Shown here piece after piece: positions 53,501 through 55,439 of a stretch of DNA of 64,000 nucleotides (the stretch's first letter is position 1; the number at the start of each line of letters is the position of its first letter). Where the stretch lies: assembly GCA_029204225.1 (NCBI GenBank), contig CM055095.1, forward strand, positions 70,391,957-70,455,956, written 5' to 3'. The position numbers and the translations under genes were made by a program. This stretch comes from Diphasiastrum complanatum (lineage: Eukaryota; Streptophyta; Lycopodiopsida; Lycopodiales; Lycopodiaceae). Under the pieces are notes generated by a model. It saw nothing but the letters and a program-made list of their open reading frames with translations, made no database searches and was not told where the DNA came from.

Positions 53501-55439
53501 GGATGATATGCCCAAAAGCCAAAAATAAGCTCTAAGAAGGCAGTTGGATGGCAGGTCAGAATGGAACTTAATTATTTTGCAAAAACTATTATTTTAATTT
53601 ATTTGAAGCATGTATTATATGAAAATTAGGTGCCTGCAAAATTTATTTTTAGACATTTAAAACATTCATTGTTTGGGAACTAAGGGATAGAATGAACAGT
53701 CAGGACCAGGGCCTGATTGCTAATTACTGGTAACTCGCTACTCAGCCCCAAAGAGCATGAAGACCATCATGCCAAATGAAACATTGTTGTGCAACTGATA
53801 TCTTCTCTACTATAGCATGAGAAATTTCTCATTCCTGGAATAAATCTTATGTTCGATCCATAGAATCCACGGTTCTCAGAACCATGGGTCCTGGGAACCG
53901 TGGTGAGAACCGTACCACGGTTCATGAACCGTGATACGGTTCCTGTAGTTAACTAATTTTTTTTCCCAATTTCCCCCCAAAACCCCTCCCAAGGTATTTT
54001 TGGTCCTCATTTTATAAATTTCACAGATTTTACACAGATTTCACAGATTTTTGGATCTGATTTCACAGATTGAGCCAGATTTCACACAGATTTCACAAAT
54101 GGTCCTCTGATTTCACAAATGATGTCACAGATTTCACAGATGTCACAGATTTTTTTTGGCATTTTTTTGGGCTATTTTTGGGGGTGGGAAACAAAAATAA
54201 ATAAATTAATCAGCTGTACGGTTCACCACGGTTCCAGGCAAAAAATTGTGAACCTTACGGTTCACTGTACGGTTCTCAGAACCCTGGTGAACCGTGGACG
54301 GTTCATTAATTCTGTGGTTCGATCTAGAAAGTCTTCCAGATGGGAAAATGGAATTTCCACATATGGTGGAGGTGGTCATGGAAAATGGTAGTCTTTTGTA
54401 TGTTCAATTTTATAATTTTGGTCATTTATCCGTAATTTATGACTTGTGTTGCAGGATGATCTTTTCCTTGATAAGGTCGGTGGAGGATATTTCAGTACAG
54501 CTGAAGGAGATTCTTCCATACTCCTTCGTATCAAGGATGACTATGATGGTGCTGAACCATCTGGAAATTCGGTAGCTGCAGTTAATCTTATACGCTTGTC
54601 ATCACTTGTGGCTGCAGAACAACAAGAGCTCTATCGCCGAACAGCAGAACATCTTTTGGTAAGCAAGTCAATTTCATGATAGCTCTCATAATTTGTAAAA
54701 GAGCTGATCATGTGGTGTGGACCCATGTTTACTTGAGCATAAGATTGATTTCCCCCTATAAAATGCTGAAAGTGGAGAATGTATTTTTGCGAGCTCCCGT
54801 TAATACTCCTTCATATGTTTGGTGAATTGTGATCACCTTGCAGGCAGTCTTTGAGAAAAGGGTTAAAGAAATGGCAATAGCAGTACCATTGATGTGTTGT
54901 GCATATGACCTCCTGTCCATCCCTTCAAAGCGGCAAGTCTTAATTGCTGGTCCAAAACATAGCCGGGATTTTGATGCCTTGGTTACAGCAAGTCACATGC
55001 CATTTGACCCTGACAAAGTTGTAAGGAGAGAACTTTTCCTTCTTCAAATTGGCTACTCATCCCGTAGAGCTGTTTTGTCTTGTAATAAAAAAGGACGATA
55101 TACTTTTAAGGTGCTCTGACTAATTAATCTGAAAACTGGTGTTTTTATGAAGTTAAAGAAGGAATAGTTTGTGTTTTGTGACATAATGTTTTTGGTATTT
55201 TCTAGATCATTCAAGTTGATGATCGAGACACAAAGGATCAAGATTTCTGGAAAGTACATAATCCATCTGTGCTTGGGATGGCTCAAAAAAATCCGGAAGG
55301 AAAAGCTACAGCGTATGTATGTCAAAATTTCATGTGTCATCACCCAACAAGCGATCCGATAGGCTTAGAGGAGCTATTACGACAATCTTCTGCTTTGAAG
55401 CCTTCAACATCTCAACCTGCTGCAGGCGTGTCTAAATAA
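10774..55439 (+). CDS. YyaL/SPATA20-type protein (DUF255, thioredoxin fold plus six-hairpin domain), 14 exons, 5' end missing
   Basis: Joining 10774-10846, 11285-11306, 19091-19169, 22375-22407, 22684-22832, 27600-27756, 29061-29301, 36750-36991, 41513-41779, 41992-42111, 42408-42632, 54455-54658, 54844-55020 and 55206-55439 gives 740 codons plus TAA without an internal stop. Every intron begins GT and ends AG, and every split codon closes. The product matches plant proteins of the At4g03200 type: an N-terminal thioredoxin-like DUF255 domain with C-H-W-C at visible residues 30-33, then a helical six-hairpin (glycosidase-like) domain with [35 protein letters not shown] and [14 protein letters not shown]. 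The molecular function of this family is not established. The N-terminus (expected ...SPYLLQHA.NP) was not found, so at least one exon is upstream. Coding DNA is 5% of the 44.7-kb span, the rest being transposon-filled introns. The conserved frame argues for a working gene. Confidence 0.95.
11285..11306 (+). CDS. YyaL-like exon b, 22-nt microexon
   Basis: With the leading G from exon a and the trailing G of exon c it spells V-G-Y-S-T-C-H-W, exactly the conserved stretch missing between FLS and CHVMEVESF. Acceptor AAAAG and donor GTACAT are present, and its 22 nt restore the frame. It carries the first Cys of the CxxC motif. Confidence 0.93.
11307..13328. other. Start of intron 2, nothing recognised
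   Basis: AT-rich intron sequence with short open frames only. No transposon protein or RNA gene recognised. Confidence 0.6.
13329..13737 (-). repeat. Copia LTR and preceding polypurine tract, antisense
   Basis: Read on the - strand, 13830-13740 gives the typical C-terminal end of a copia pol ([15 protein letters not shown], then stop), overlapping a polypurine tract AAAGGGGGAG. The LTR starts TGTTAGGAATTAATGG and contains a TATA-like CTCTATAAGAGCAG. Its far end near 13329 (TTCCACA) is approximate. It is a truncated element, because no pol precedes it. Confidence 0.75.
13832..14058 (+). pseudogene. Copia RNase H fragment
   Basis: Encodes [40 protein letters not shown] and [13 protein letters not shown], the RNase H region of a Ty1/copia pol. 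A short block around the usual TVALSSTEAEY is contracted. It runs opposite to the adjacent copia LTR, so the two come from different insertions. Confidence 0.9.
14043..15048 (-). pseudogene. hAT-type transposase relic (BED zinc finger and DUF659)
   Basis: On the - strand, 15048-14880 gives a BED-finger-like block ([19 protein letters not shown]), and 14480-14043 gives a DUF659 block: [12 protein letters not shown], then [51 protein letters not shown] and [12 protein letters not shown]. The region between is broken by stops. DUF659 plus BED is the usual layout of plant hAT-like transposases. The C-terminal dimerisation part is missing, cut by the copia RNase H fragment. Dead copy. Confidence 0.85.
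15060..15570. other. Intron 2 sequence, nothing recognised
   Basis: No coding similarity or repeat structure seen before the GA-rich tract that begins near 15580. Confidence 0.55.
15580..15656 (-). mobile_element. LINE 3' end fragment (LINE-B) with (TTTC)n(CT)n tail
   Basis: On the - strand only about 45 bp of the LINE 3' end remains: GGTGCCCAAAAGACGTTAAT followed by AAAGCTTTC and a TTTC/CT tail at 15612-15580. It begins directly after the CT tail of LINE-A, so the copies are head to tail. Confidence 0.8.
15657..15740 (-). repeat. (CT)n(TTTC)n microsatellite between two LINE 3' ends
   Basis: On the + strand this is (GA)n followed by (GAAA)n. It is both the 3' tail of LINE-A and the upstream boundary of LINE-B. 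Confidence 0.95.
15741..18376 (-). pseudogene. LINE ORF2 copy (endonuclease + reverse transcriptase), LINE-A
   Basis: Read on the - strand from 18376. The endonuclease C-terminal half occupies 18369 to about 17800 ([34 protein letters not shown]...SDHSFLSF). The reverse transcriptase runs about 17250-16400, with [41 protein letters not shown] and [11 protein letters not shown]-terminal part ends near 15860. A frame change near 17980 and another near 16520 (just before the YADD box) break the ORF. Otherwise the copy is long and well preserved, with the YADD box intact. The 5' end is truncated exactly at a (CT)n tract, and the 3' end is ATTAATAAAGCTTTC plus (TTTC)n(CT)n. I read it as L1/Tx1-like; the clade needs a tree. 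Confidence 0.92.
18377..18480. repeat. (AG)42 and (ATTG)5 microsatellite
   Basis: Pure AG dinucleotide array 18377-18460 followed by five ATTG units 18461-18480. It abuts the 5' truncation point of LINE-A. Confidence 0.98.
18481..19090. other. End of intron 2, nothing recognised
   Basis: AT-rich intron sequence ending in acceptor AATGTAG before exon c. Confidence 0.6.
19091..19169 (+). CDS. YyaL-like exon c ([13 protein letters not shown]...)
   Basis: One base completes the Trp codon begun in the microexon, then 26 codons CHVMEVESF to FVSIK. Acceptor TGTAG, donor GTAATT, ends in phase 0. It carries the second Cys of C-H-W-C. Confidence 0.97.
19191..19276 (+). repeat. 43-bp tandem duplication in intron 3
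   Basis: Two near-identical 43-bp units, each starting CATTACTTGCTA and ending GGATGCAGTTT. Confidence 0.9.
19277..20390. other. Intron 3 sequence, nothing recognised
   Basis: No coding similarity seen. Some internally repetitive words (e.g. CATGTGCTTTTTCTTAC-like stretches) but no defined element. Confidence 0.55.
20400..22040 (-). pseudogene. Ty3/gypsy pol relic, antisense
   Basis: Read on the - strand. The RT approach region is near 21440-21170 ([20 protein letters not shown]). The RT core lies in 21164-20700, with [18 protein letters not shown], an intact YLDD box, [12 protein letters not shown] and [10 protein letters not shown]. The RNase H start is at about 20600-20460 ([20 protein letters not shown]). 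A retroviral-type protease remnant may lie around 21700. Frameshifts separate the parts; no LTRs were recognised. The RT core is better preserved than in the 4.7-6.8 kb relic. Confidence 0.88.
22375..22407 (+). CDS. YyaL-like exon d, 33-nt microexon ([11 protein letters not shown])
   Basis: Eleven codons, phase 0 at both ends, acceptor AAATGCAG and donor GTACAT. It encodes the strongly conserved [11 protein letters not shown] of the DUF255 domain. Confidence 0.97.
22684..22832 (+). CDS. YyaL-like exon e ([16 protein letters not shown]...)
   Basis: Forty-nine codons plus two bases; includes [18 protein letters not shown] and GGTYFSPED. Intron d-e is only 276 bp. Donor GTTCAATG. The Arg codon AG|G is completed in exon f. 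Confidence 0.96.
22833..24074. other. Intron 5, first part, nothing recognised
   Basis: T-rich intron sequence, no element recognised. Confidence 0.6.
24083..24872. mobile_element. Non-autonomous hAT-type element, 790 bp, with 8-bp target duplication
   Basis: ATTGCACT occurs directly before (24075-24082) and directly after (24873-24880) the element. The ends are CATTTATACCCGTTCC and, inverted, CATAGTTGCCAGGAAC, fitting the short CA-type terminal repeats and 8-bp duplications of hAT transposons. The interior is a degenerate array of GTTCCTAAGTTCC-like words (about 24270-24620). No transposase is encoded. Confidence 0.82.
24881..27599. other. Intron 5, last part, nothing recognised
   Basis: AT-rich. 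A short duplication of GTAGATTACTGTAATGAAAA at about 26424-26487 is the only structure noted. Ends with acceptor TTGCATCAG. Confidence 0.55.
27600..27756 (+). CDS. YyaL-like exon f ([13 protein letters not shown]...)
   Basis: One base completing Arg, then 52 codons to LCANQ; donor GTCAGC. Matches the helical linker region between the thioredoxin fold and the six-hairpin domain. Confidence 0.95.
27757..29060. other. Intron 6, mostly unrecognised
   Basis: Contains an end of the CATAGTTGCC repeat family at 28547 (listed separately); otherwise no feature seen. Confidence 0.55.
28547..28573 (+). repeat. Single end of a CATAGTTGCCCGTTCC repeat (hAT-like)
   Basis: CATAGTTGCCCGTTCCAGAA matches the inverted end of the elements at 24872 and 44037. 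No opposite end or target duplication was found, so this looks like a truncated copy. Confidence 0.6.
29061..29301 (+). CDS. YyaL-like exon g ([19 protein letters not shown]...)
   Basis: Eighty codons plus one base. Carries [15 protein letters not shown] and [21 protein letters not shown], hallmark motifs of the family. Acceptor TTGGCAG, donor GTGTGTG. Confidence 0.97.
29454..29605 (+). repeat. Tandem duplication carrying (AC)n microsatellites
   Basis: Two copies of a unit GTTAACTAATCATATTAGCA + (CA)n + CCAAGACCAGCATAAGAGAT. The dinucleotide arrays lie at about 29475-29508 and 29556-29583. Confidence 0.93.
29700..30116 (+). pseudogene. AT-hook protein fragment, upstream half of an ORF split by an LTR element
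   Basis: A proline-rich stretch (about 29705-29860) is followed by [16 protein letters not shown] and GKRGRPRM, two AT-hook-like motifs, then the acidic tail [14 protein letters not shown]. The frame continues after the LTR element as [17 protein letters not shown] and stops at 35058. Proline-rich, AT-hook and acidic tails of this kind occur at the C-terminus of plant hAT-like (DUF659) transposases; that assignment is inference. Stops upstream show it is a relic. Confidence 0.6.
30117..30121. repeat. Target-site duplication GATAC (left)
   Basis: The same five bases follow the element at 34945-34949. Confidence 0.88.
30122..30493 (+). repeat. 5' LTR
   Basis: 372 bp, beginning AGTTATGGACTCGGCTCATT and ending ATTCGTAACT. 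It lacks about 50 bp near its start that are present in the 3' LTR (after CATTCGCC), and has a few extra bases near its end. Otherwise the two LTRs are almost identical. Confidence 0.9.
30494..30505 (+). promoter_or_regulatory. Primer-binding site (initiator tRNA-Met type)
   Basis: TGGTATCAAAGC lies immediately after the LTR. The usual plant iMet PBS is TGGTATCAGAGC, so one base differs. Confidence 0.88.
30506..31662 (+). other. Leader of the gypsy element, with a GC-rich block
   Basis: Between PBS and the gag ATG (31663). From about 30930 to 31440 it is strongly C-rich (GCCCGCCCGCATTCC-type words), in contrast with the AT-rich surroundings, and ends in poly(A) at 31449-31470. The open frames on both strands here follow from base composition and show no protein similarity. 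Confidence 0.6.
31663..33706 (+). pseudogene. gag region of the gypsy element, broken, joined to LINE sequence
   Basis: A gag N-terminus starts at 31663 ([14 protein letters not shown]) with a stop after FSTM at about 31792. A low-complexity Ala/Asp/Thr region follows to 32430. The 195-codon frame 32436-33023 (Trp-rich repeats) is listed separately. 33281 to about 33540 is a retrotransposon capsid ([35 protein letters not shown]). From about 33545 the same frame continues into a LINE C-terminus ([16 protein letters not shown]), and the fused frame ends at 33706. Not a functional gag. Confidence 0.75.
32436..33023 (+). CDS. Trp-rich repetitive ORF of 195 codons, unknown
   Basis: The second half consists of variable repeats of about 15-25 residues: [35 protein letters not shown], then [24 protein letters not shown] and HSWAIRVP. 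I do not recognise the family. It lies between the gag N-terminus and the capsid of the gypsy element. It may be an expanded gag segment or simply translated tandem repeats; coding status is uncertain. Confidence 0.35.
   Translation: MPTHSVVALHMSHASTFHDGSYVGCPIPPLIVPIHTVYADFLDAYLGQSFLVGVSAIMPKYDVITFVDHAHLDAVLYSWLLRLLWHDDIVYSWSMRIPYNIVALHSWALWIPWHDDILHSWALHIPWVESGCRAVLFRWYSWAIRLALDISVVEVLHIEIFLWSSWAIRLALDISLVGALHYDIFLWHSWAIRVP
33545..33930 (+). pseudogene. LINE C-terminal fragment inside the gypsy element
   Basis: [20 protein letters not shown], then [13 protein letters not shown] and an Asp/Gly-rich stretch, parallel the C-terminal ends of the LINE copies at 49310 and 49890 ([25 protein letters not shown]). 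It indicates capture of, or insertion by, a related LINE. Confidence 0.75.
33927..34490 (+). CDS. Protease-chromodomain fusion ORF of the deleted gypsy element (187 codons)
   Basis: Residues about 30-65 form a retroviral-type aspartic protease segment ([20 protein letters not shown]) with an intact D-T-G. After a linker, residues about 115-155 form a chromodomain ([20 protein letters not shown]). In complete chromoviruses these are separated by RT, RNase H and integrase (well over 900 codons). Here that whole block is missing and the frame stays open across the junction. The chromodomain would normally sit at the end of integrase and direct insertion to chromatin marks. Whether this product is made is unknown; the open frame could be chance. 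Confidence 0.8.
   Translation: MVLEPSPDLLPATCHAQLAYATWTGRPGPRSIRLRVRITGREYIALVDTGSTHSFISSYITSRIRASPVPASQPLTVEVASSHSFPSSQMFQRDAPCDAEFPTVPELFPFLPAAILQVRLYHSRRRWQIQFLVQWDGRPIEEATWEPIDVFYHTPLLADQARALAALVDSSTSDVPLAVDAPGLAAT
34537..34944 (+). repeat. 3' LTR
   Basis: 408 bp with the same ends as the 5' LTR (AGTTATGG...GTAACT), directly after the purine tract GGGGAG, and followed by GATAC at 34945-34949. Confidence 0.9.
34945..35058 (+). pseudogene. Downstream half of the split AT-hook ORF
   Basis: Starts with the right-hand copy of the GATAC duplication. It continues the frame broken at 30116 ([17 protein letters not shown], then an acidic Ser/Glu tail) and ends with TAG at about 35058. This shows the ORF predates the LTR insertion. 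Confidence 0.7.
35470..36460 (-). pseudogene. Transposon-derived Pro/Ala-rich and coiled-coil ORF remains, antisense
   Basis: On the - strand, 36433-36020 encodes [19 protein letters not shown] and a long Pro/Ala-rich region with repeats of [19 protein letters not shown]. 35900-35537 encodes a charged, helix-prone stretch ([19 protein letters not shown]). Several frames are involved. Likely debris of an unidentified transposon protein; no domain recognised. Confidence 0.4.
36461..36749. other. End of intron 7
   Basis: No feature seen; ends with acceptor TTATGACAG. Confidence 0.6.
36750..36991 (+). CDS. YyaL-like exon h ([14 protein letters not shown]...)
   Basis: 242 nt that, with the leading G of exon g, give 81 codons ending FYIWTSKE. 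Contains [18 protein letters not shown] and [11 protein letters not shown]. Donor GTAATA, phase 0. Confidence 0.97.
36992..38349. other. Intron 8, first part
   Basis: Nothing recognised except the tandem duplication at 37241-37409. Confidence 0.55.
37241..37409 (+). repeat. Imperfect tandem duplication, period about 89 bp
   Basis: TTGATAAACTGGTA occurs at 37251 and 37340, each followed by similar TTATGCTTAA.CTGCATG blocks. Confidence 0.85.
38350..38902 (-). pseudogene. LINE ORF1 fragment, antisense
   Basis: On the - strand, 38902 to about 38620 is coiled-coil-like and charged ([19 protein letters not shown]). It is followed by [20 protein letters not shown] and [12 protein letters not shown], which align with the ORF1 fragment at 45990-46120. 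It has frameshifts and is truncated before the C-terminal domain. Confidence 0.7.
39505..39990 (+). pseudogene. Ty3/gypsy RT/RNase H fragment, sense
   Basis: Gives [34 protein letters not shown] and, after stops, APVLKIVSP and [11 protein letters not shown], then [13 protein letters not shown]: the RT connection and RNase H start. Multiple stops. No LTR recognised. Confidence 0.75.
39991..41512. other. Intron 8, last part, nothing recognised
   Basis: A poly(A) run at about 40020-40034. No clear coding similarity. Ends with acceptor CTTTGAAG. Confidence 0.5.
41513..41779 (+). CDS. YyaL-like exon i ([13 protein letters not shown]...)
   Basis: Eighty-nine codons, phase 0 at both ends; contains [19 protein letters not shown] and RPRPHLDDK. 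Donor GTGAGA. Confidence 0.97.
41992..42111 (+). CDS. YyaL-like exon j ([17 protein letters not shown]...)
   Basis: Forty codons with the conserved AWNGL motif; acceptor AAAGCCAG, donor GTAAGC. The intron before it is 212 bp. Confidence 0.97.
42408..42632 (+). CDS. YyaL-like exon k ([15 protein letters not shown]...)
   Basis: Seventy-five codons including [20 protein letters not shown]; acceptor GTTGCAG, donor GTTAAG. It is followed by the longest intron (11.8 kb). Confidence 0.97.
42633..43407. other. Intron 11, first part, nothing recognised
   Basis: AT-rich, no element recognised. Confidence 0.6.
43408..44037. mobile_element. Non-autonomous repeat of the CATAGTTGCC family, about 630 bp
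   Basis: The left end is CATTGGGTCGGAACG followed by GTAC/GTTCCGGAAC palindromes. The right end is GTTCTGGAACGGGCAACTATG, in inverse the same as the ends at 24872 and 28547. The flanks are similar (GATATACAT left, ATACATAT right) but not a clean 8-bp duplication. No coding sequence. Confidence 0.6.
44114..44202 (+). mobile_element. tRNA-derived SINE, about 89 bp, with target duplication
   Basis: Pol III A box TGGCTCAGTTGG at 44128-44139 and B box GTTCGAACC at 44173-44181 both fit the consensus. The insertion is flanked by CATTTCAGTACCAC (44100-44113 and 44202-44215; the boundary base is ambiguous). It ends CTTGAAAACCAAGAAG. Nearly the same sequence is present inverted at 60176-60262. It cannot fold as a complete tRNA gene and lacks a T-run terminator at its end. 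Confidence 0.88.
44230..44530. repeat. Duplicated poly(T)/poly(G) block
   Basis: Two related units, each with GGGTGCCTATG.(T/C)TAG, a long T run (44346-44355 and 44480-44500) and a G-rich run, separated by about 137 bp. Confidence 0.7.
44830..45985 (-). pseudogene. AT-hook/acidic C-terminal remains of a transposase-like protein, antisense
   Basis: On the - strand, 45985-45730 gives a charged helical stretch ([20 protein letters not shown]) and an acidic run ([15 protein letters not shown]). 45720-45370 gives a Gly/Glu-rich region ending [17 protein letters not shown]. 45249-44830 gives two AT-hook-like motifs ([22 protein letters not shown]) and the tail [11 protein letters not shown]. The composition resembles the split ORF at 29.7-30.1/34.9-35.1 kb. 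Probably a transposase tail; family unproven. Broken by stops. Confidence 0.5.
45988..46612 (+). pseudogene. LINE-C: ORF1 fragment and 3' end
   Basis: [32 protein letters not shown], then a frame change and [38 protein letters not shown] and [15 protein letters not shown] to 46407. This resembles the C-terminal nucleic-acid-binding region of L1/Tx1-type ORF1 proteins. The 3' end is GTATGGAAAAGACGTTAAAG at 46591-46610, then CT repeats. ORF2 is missing, so it is internally deleted. Confidence 0.75.
46613..46652 (+). repeat. (CT)n(TA)n tail of LINE-C
   Basis: CT array to 46634, then TA array to 46652. LINE-D begins directly after it. Confidence 0.95.
46653..48146 (+). pseudogene. LINE-D: ORF1 end, endonuclease and 3' UTR
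   Basis: The ORF1 C-terminus ([32 protein letters not shown]) ends at 46793. The endonuclease is carried in three frames over about 46830-47950 ([62 protein letters not shown]). The reverse transcriptase is deleted, and the 3' UTR follows (TCTTATATGCCTTTTGGCAT, ATTAATAAAGCTTTC). Same family as LINE-A. Confidence 0.85.
48147..48182 (+). repeat. (TTTC)n(CT)n tail of LINE-D
   Basis: The tail ends where LINE-E begins in mid-ORF. Confidence 0.93.
48183..49858 (+). pseudogene. LINE-E: reverse transcriptase C-terminal half and 3' UTR
   Basis: It starts inside the RT active-site box (YANDVVLLS, where LINE-A has YADDVVLVS), continues [20 protein letters not shown] and [13 protein letters not shown], and later has a C-terminal zinc-knuckle-like region ([20 protein letters not shown]) near 49170-49230. 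Several frame changes. The 3' UTR ends ATGGAAAAGACATCAATAAA. The altered active-site Asp and the 5' truncation make it dead. Confidence 0.88.
49859..49888 (+). repeat. (CTT)n/(CT)n tail of LINE-E
   Basis: Ends where LINE-F begins. Confidence 0.9.
49889..50463 (+). pseudogene. LINE-F: C-terminal end and 3' UTR
   Basis: Encodes [20 protein letters not shown] and an Asp-rich tail. Then come a (CTCTA)n array at 50230-50271 and the 3' UTR with TCTTATATGCCTTTTGGCAT, ending ATTAATAAAGCTTTC. Confidence 0.85.
50230..50271 (+). repeat. (CTCTA)n pentanucleotide array
   Basis: About eight perfect units inside the 3' part of LINE-F. Confidence 0.97.
50464..50538 (+). repeat. (TTTC)n(CT)n tail of LINE-F
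   Basis: Long pure CT array closing the run of LINE copies. Confidence 0.97.
50565..50665 (+). repeat. GAACCATA(C/T)TGAA minisatellite
   Basis: About eight degenerate units of GAACCATACTGAAT/GAACCATATTGAAT between the LINE run and the LTR element. Confidence 0.88.
50691..51034 (+). repeat. LTR of a second AGTTA/TAACT-type gypsy element
   Basis: 344 bp, from GTTATGGACTCGGCTCATTA to CTTGTAACT. It shares its start and end with the LTRs at 30122 and 34537, but the middle is diverged. The first A is replaced by C (CCCCCGTTATGG). Confidence 0.88.
51035..51046 (+). promoter_or_regulatory. Primer-binding site (initiator tRNA-Met)
   Basis: TGGTATCAGAGC, the standard plant iMet PBS, immediately after the LTR. 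Confidence 0.92.
51047..52504 (+). pseudogene. Leader and gag of the second gypsy element
   Basis: The leader (51047 to about 51950) contains repeated CCCATTTTCAGC-type words. gag starts near 52058 ([20 protein letters not shown]), has a Pro/Ser/Phe-rich linker and then the beginning of the capsid ([20 protein letters not shown]). It is cut at about 52504, where it runs into an LTR end. PR, RT and IN are absent. Confidence 0.8.
51949..52015 (+). repeat. CATAGTTGCC-family fragment in the leader
   Basis: TAGTTGCCCGTTCTGAAACG followed by GGAACGTGTTCC- and TTTCGGAACG-type palindromes, similar to the elements at 43408 and 28547. The other end is not found. Confidence 0.5.
52505..52590 (+). repeat. 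Second copy of the LTR 3' end
   Basis: 86 bp that differ at only one position that I can see from 50949-51034. It starts at the short shared string TTGATGATGATT, which suggests a deletion junction. Confidence 0.9.
52591..52602 (+). promoter_or_regulatory. Second primer-binding site
   Basis: TGGTATCAGAGC again, followed by ACTTTCC as after the first PBS and then unrelated sequence. Confidence 0.9.
52603..52965. other. Intron 11 sequence, nothing recognised
   Basis: No element seen after the second PBS. Confidence 0.55.
52968..53545 (+). repeat. Imperfect tandem duplication, about 288-bp period
   Basis: Paired blocks include AGTGAGCTCTGTAC (about 52971) and AGTGAGTTCTGTAC (about 53259), GTGATCTTCTCGTGAA and GTGATCTTCTGGTGAA, and GCCAAGAACAAGCTTTAAGA and GCCAAAAATAAGCTCTAAGA. 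Confidence 0.85.
53859..54316. mobile_element. Non-autonomous hAT-type element, 458 bp, with 8-bp target duplication
   Basis: GTTCGATC precedes (53851-53858) and follows (54317-54324) it. The ends CATAGAAT and ATTCTGTG are inverted with one mismatch. Both ends contain palindromes of GAACCGTGG/CCACGGTTC. The centre repeats CAGATTTCACAGATTT-like words. No coding sequence. It lies 138 bp before exon l. Confidence 0.8.
54455..54658 (+). CDS. YyaL-like exon l ([15 protein letters not shown]...)
   Basis: Sixty-eight codons, phase 0; includes [20 protein letters not shown] and [18 protein letters not shown]. Acceptor GTTGCAG, donor GTAAGC. Confidence 0.97.
54844..55020 (+). CDS. YyaL-like exon m ([15 protein letters not shown]...)
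   Basis: Fifty-nine codons to DPDKV; acceptor CTTGCAG, donor GTAAGG. Includes [20 protein letters not shown]. Confidence 0.97.
55206..55439 (+). CDS. YyaL-like last exon ([10 protein letters not shown]...stop)
   Basis: Seventy-seven codons and TAA. Contains the conserved [12 protein letters not shown] near the C-terminus. Acceptor TTTTCTAG. An AATAAA string overlaps the stop, but the true poly(A) site is not evident. Confidence 0.96.
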   Translation: MIQVDDRDTKDQDFWKVHNPSVLGMAQKNPEGKATAYVCQNFMCHHPTSDPIGLEELLRQSSALKPSTSQPAAGVSK

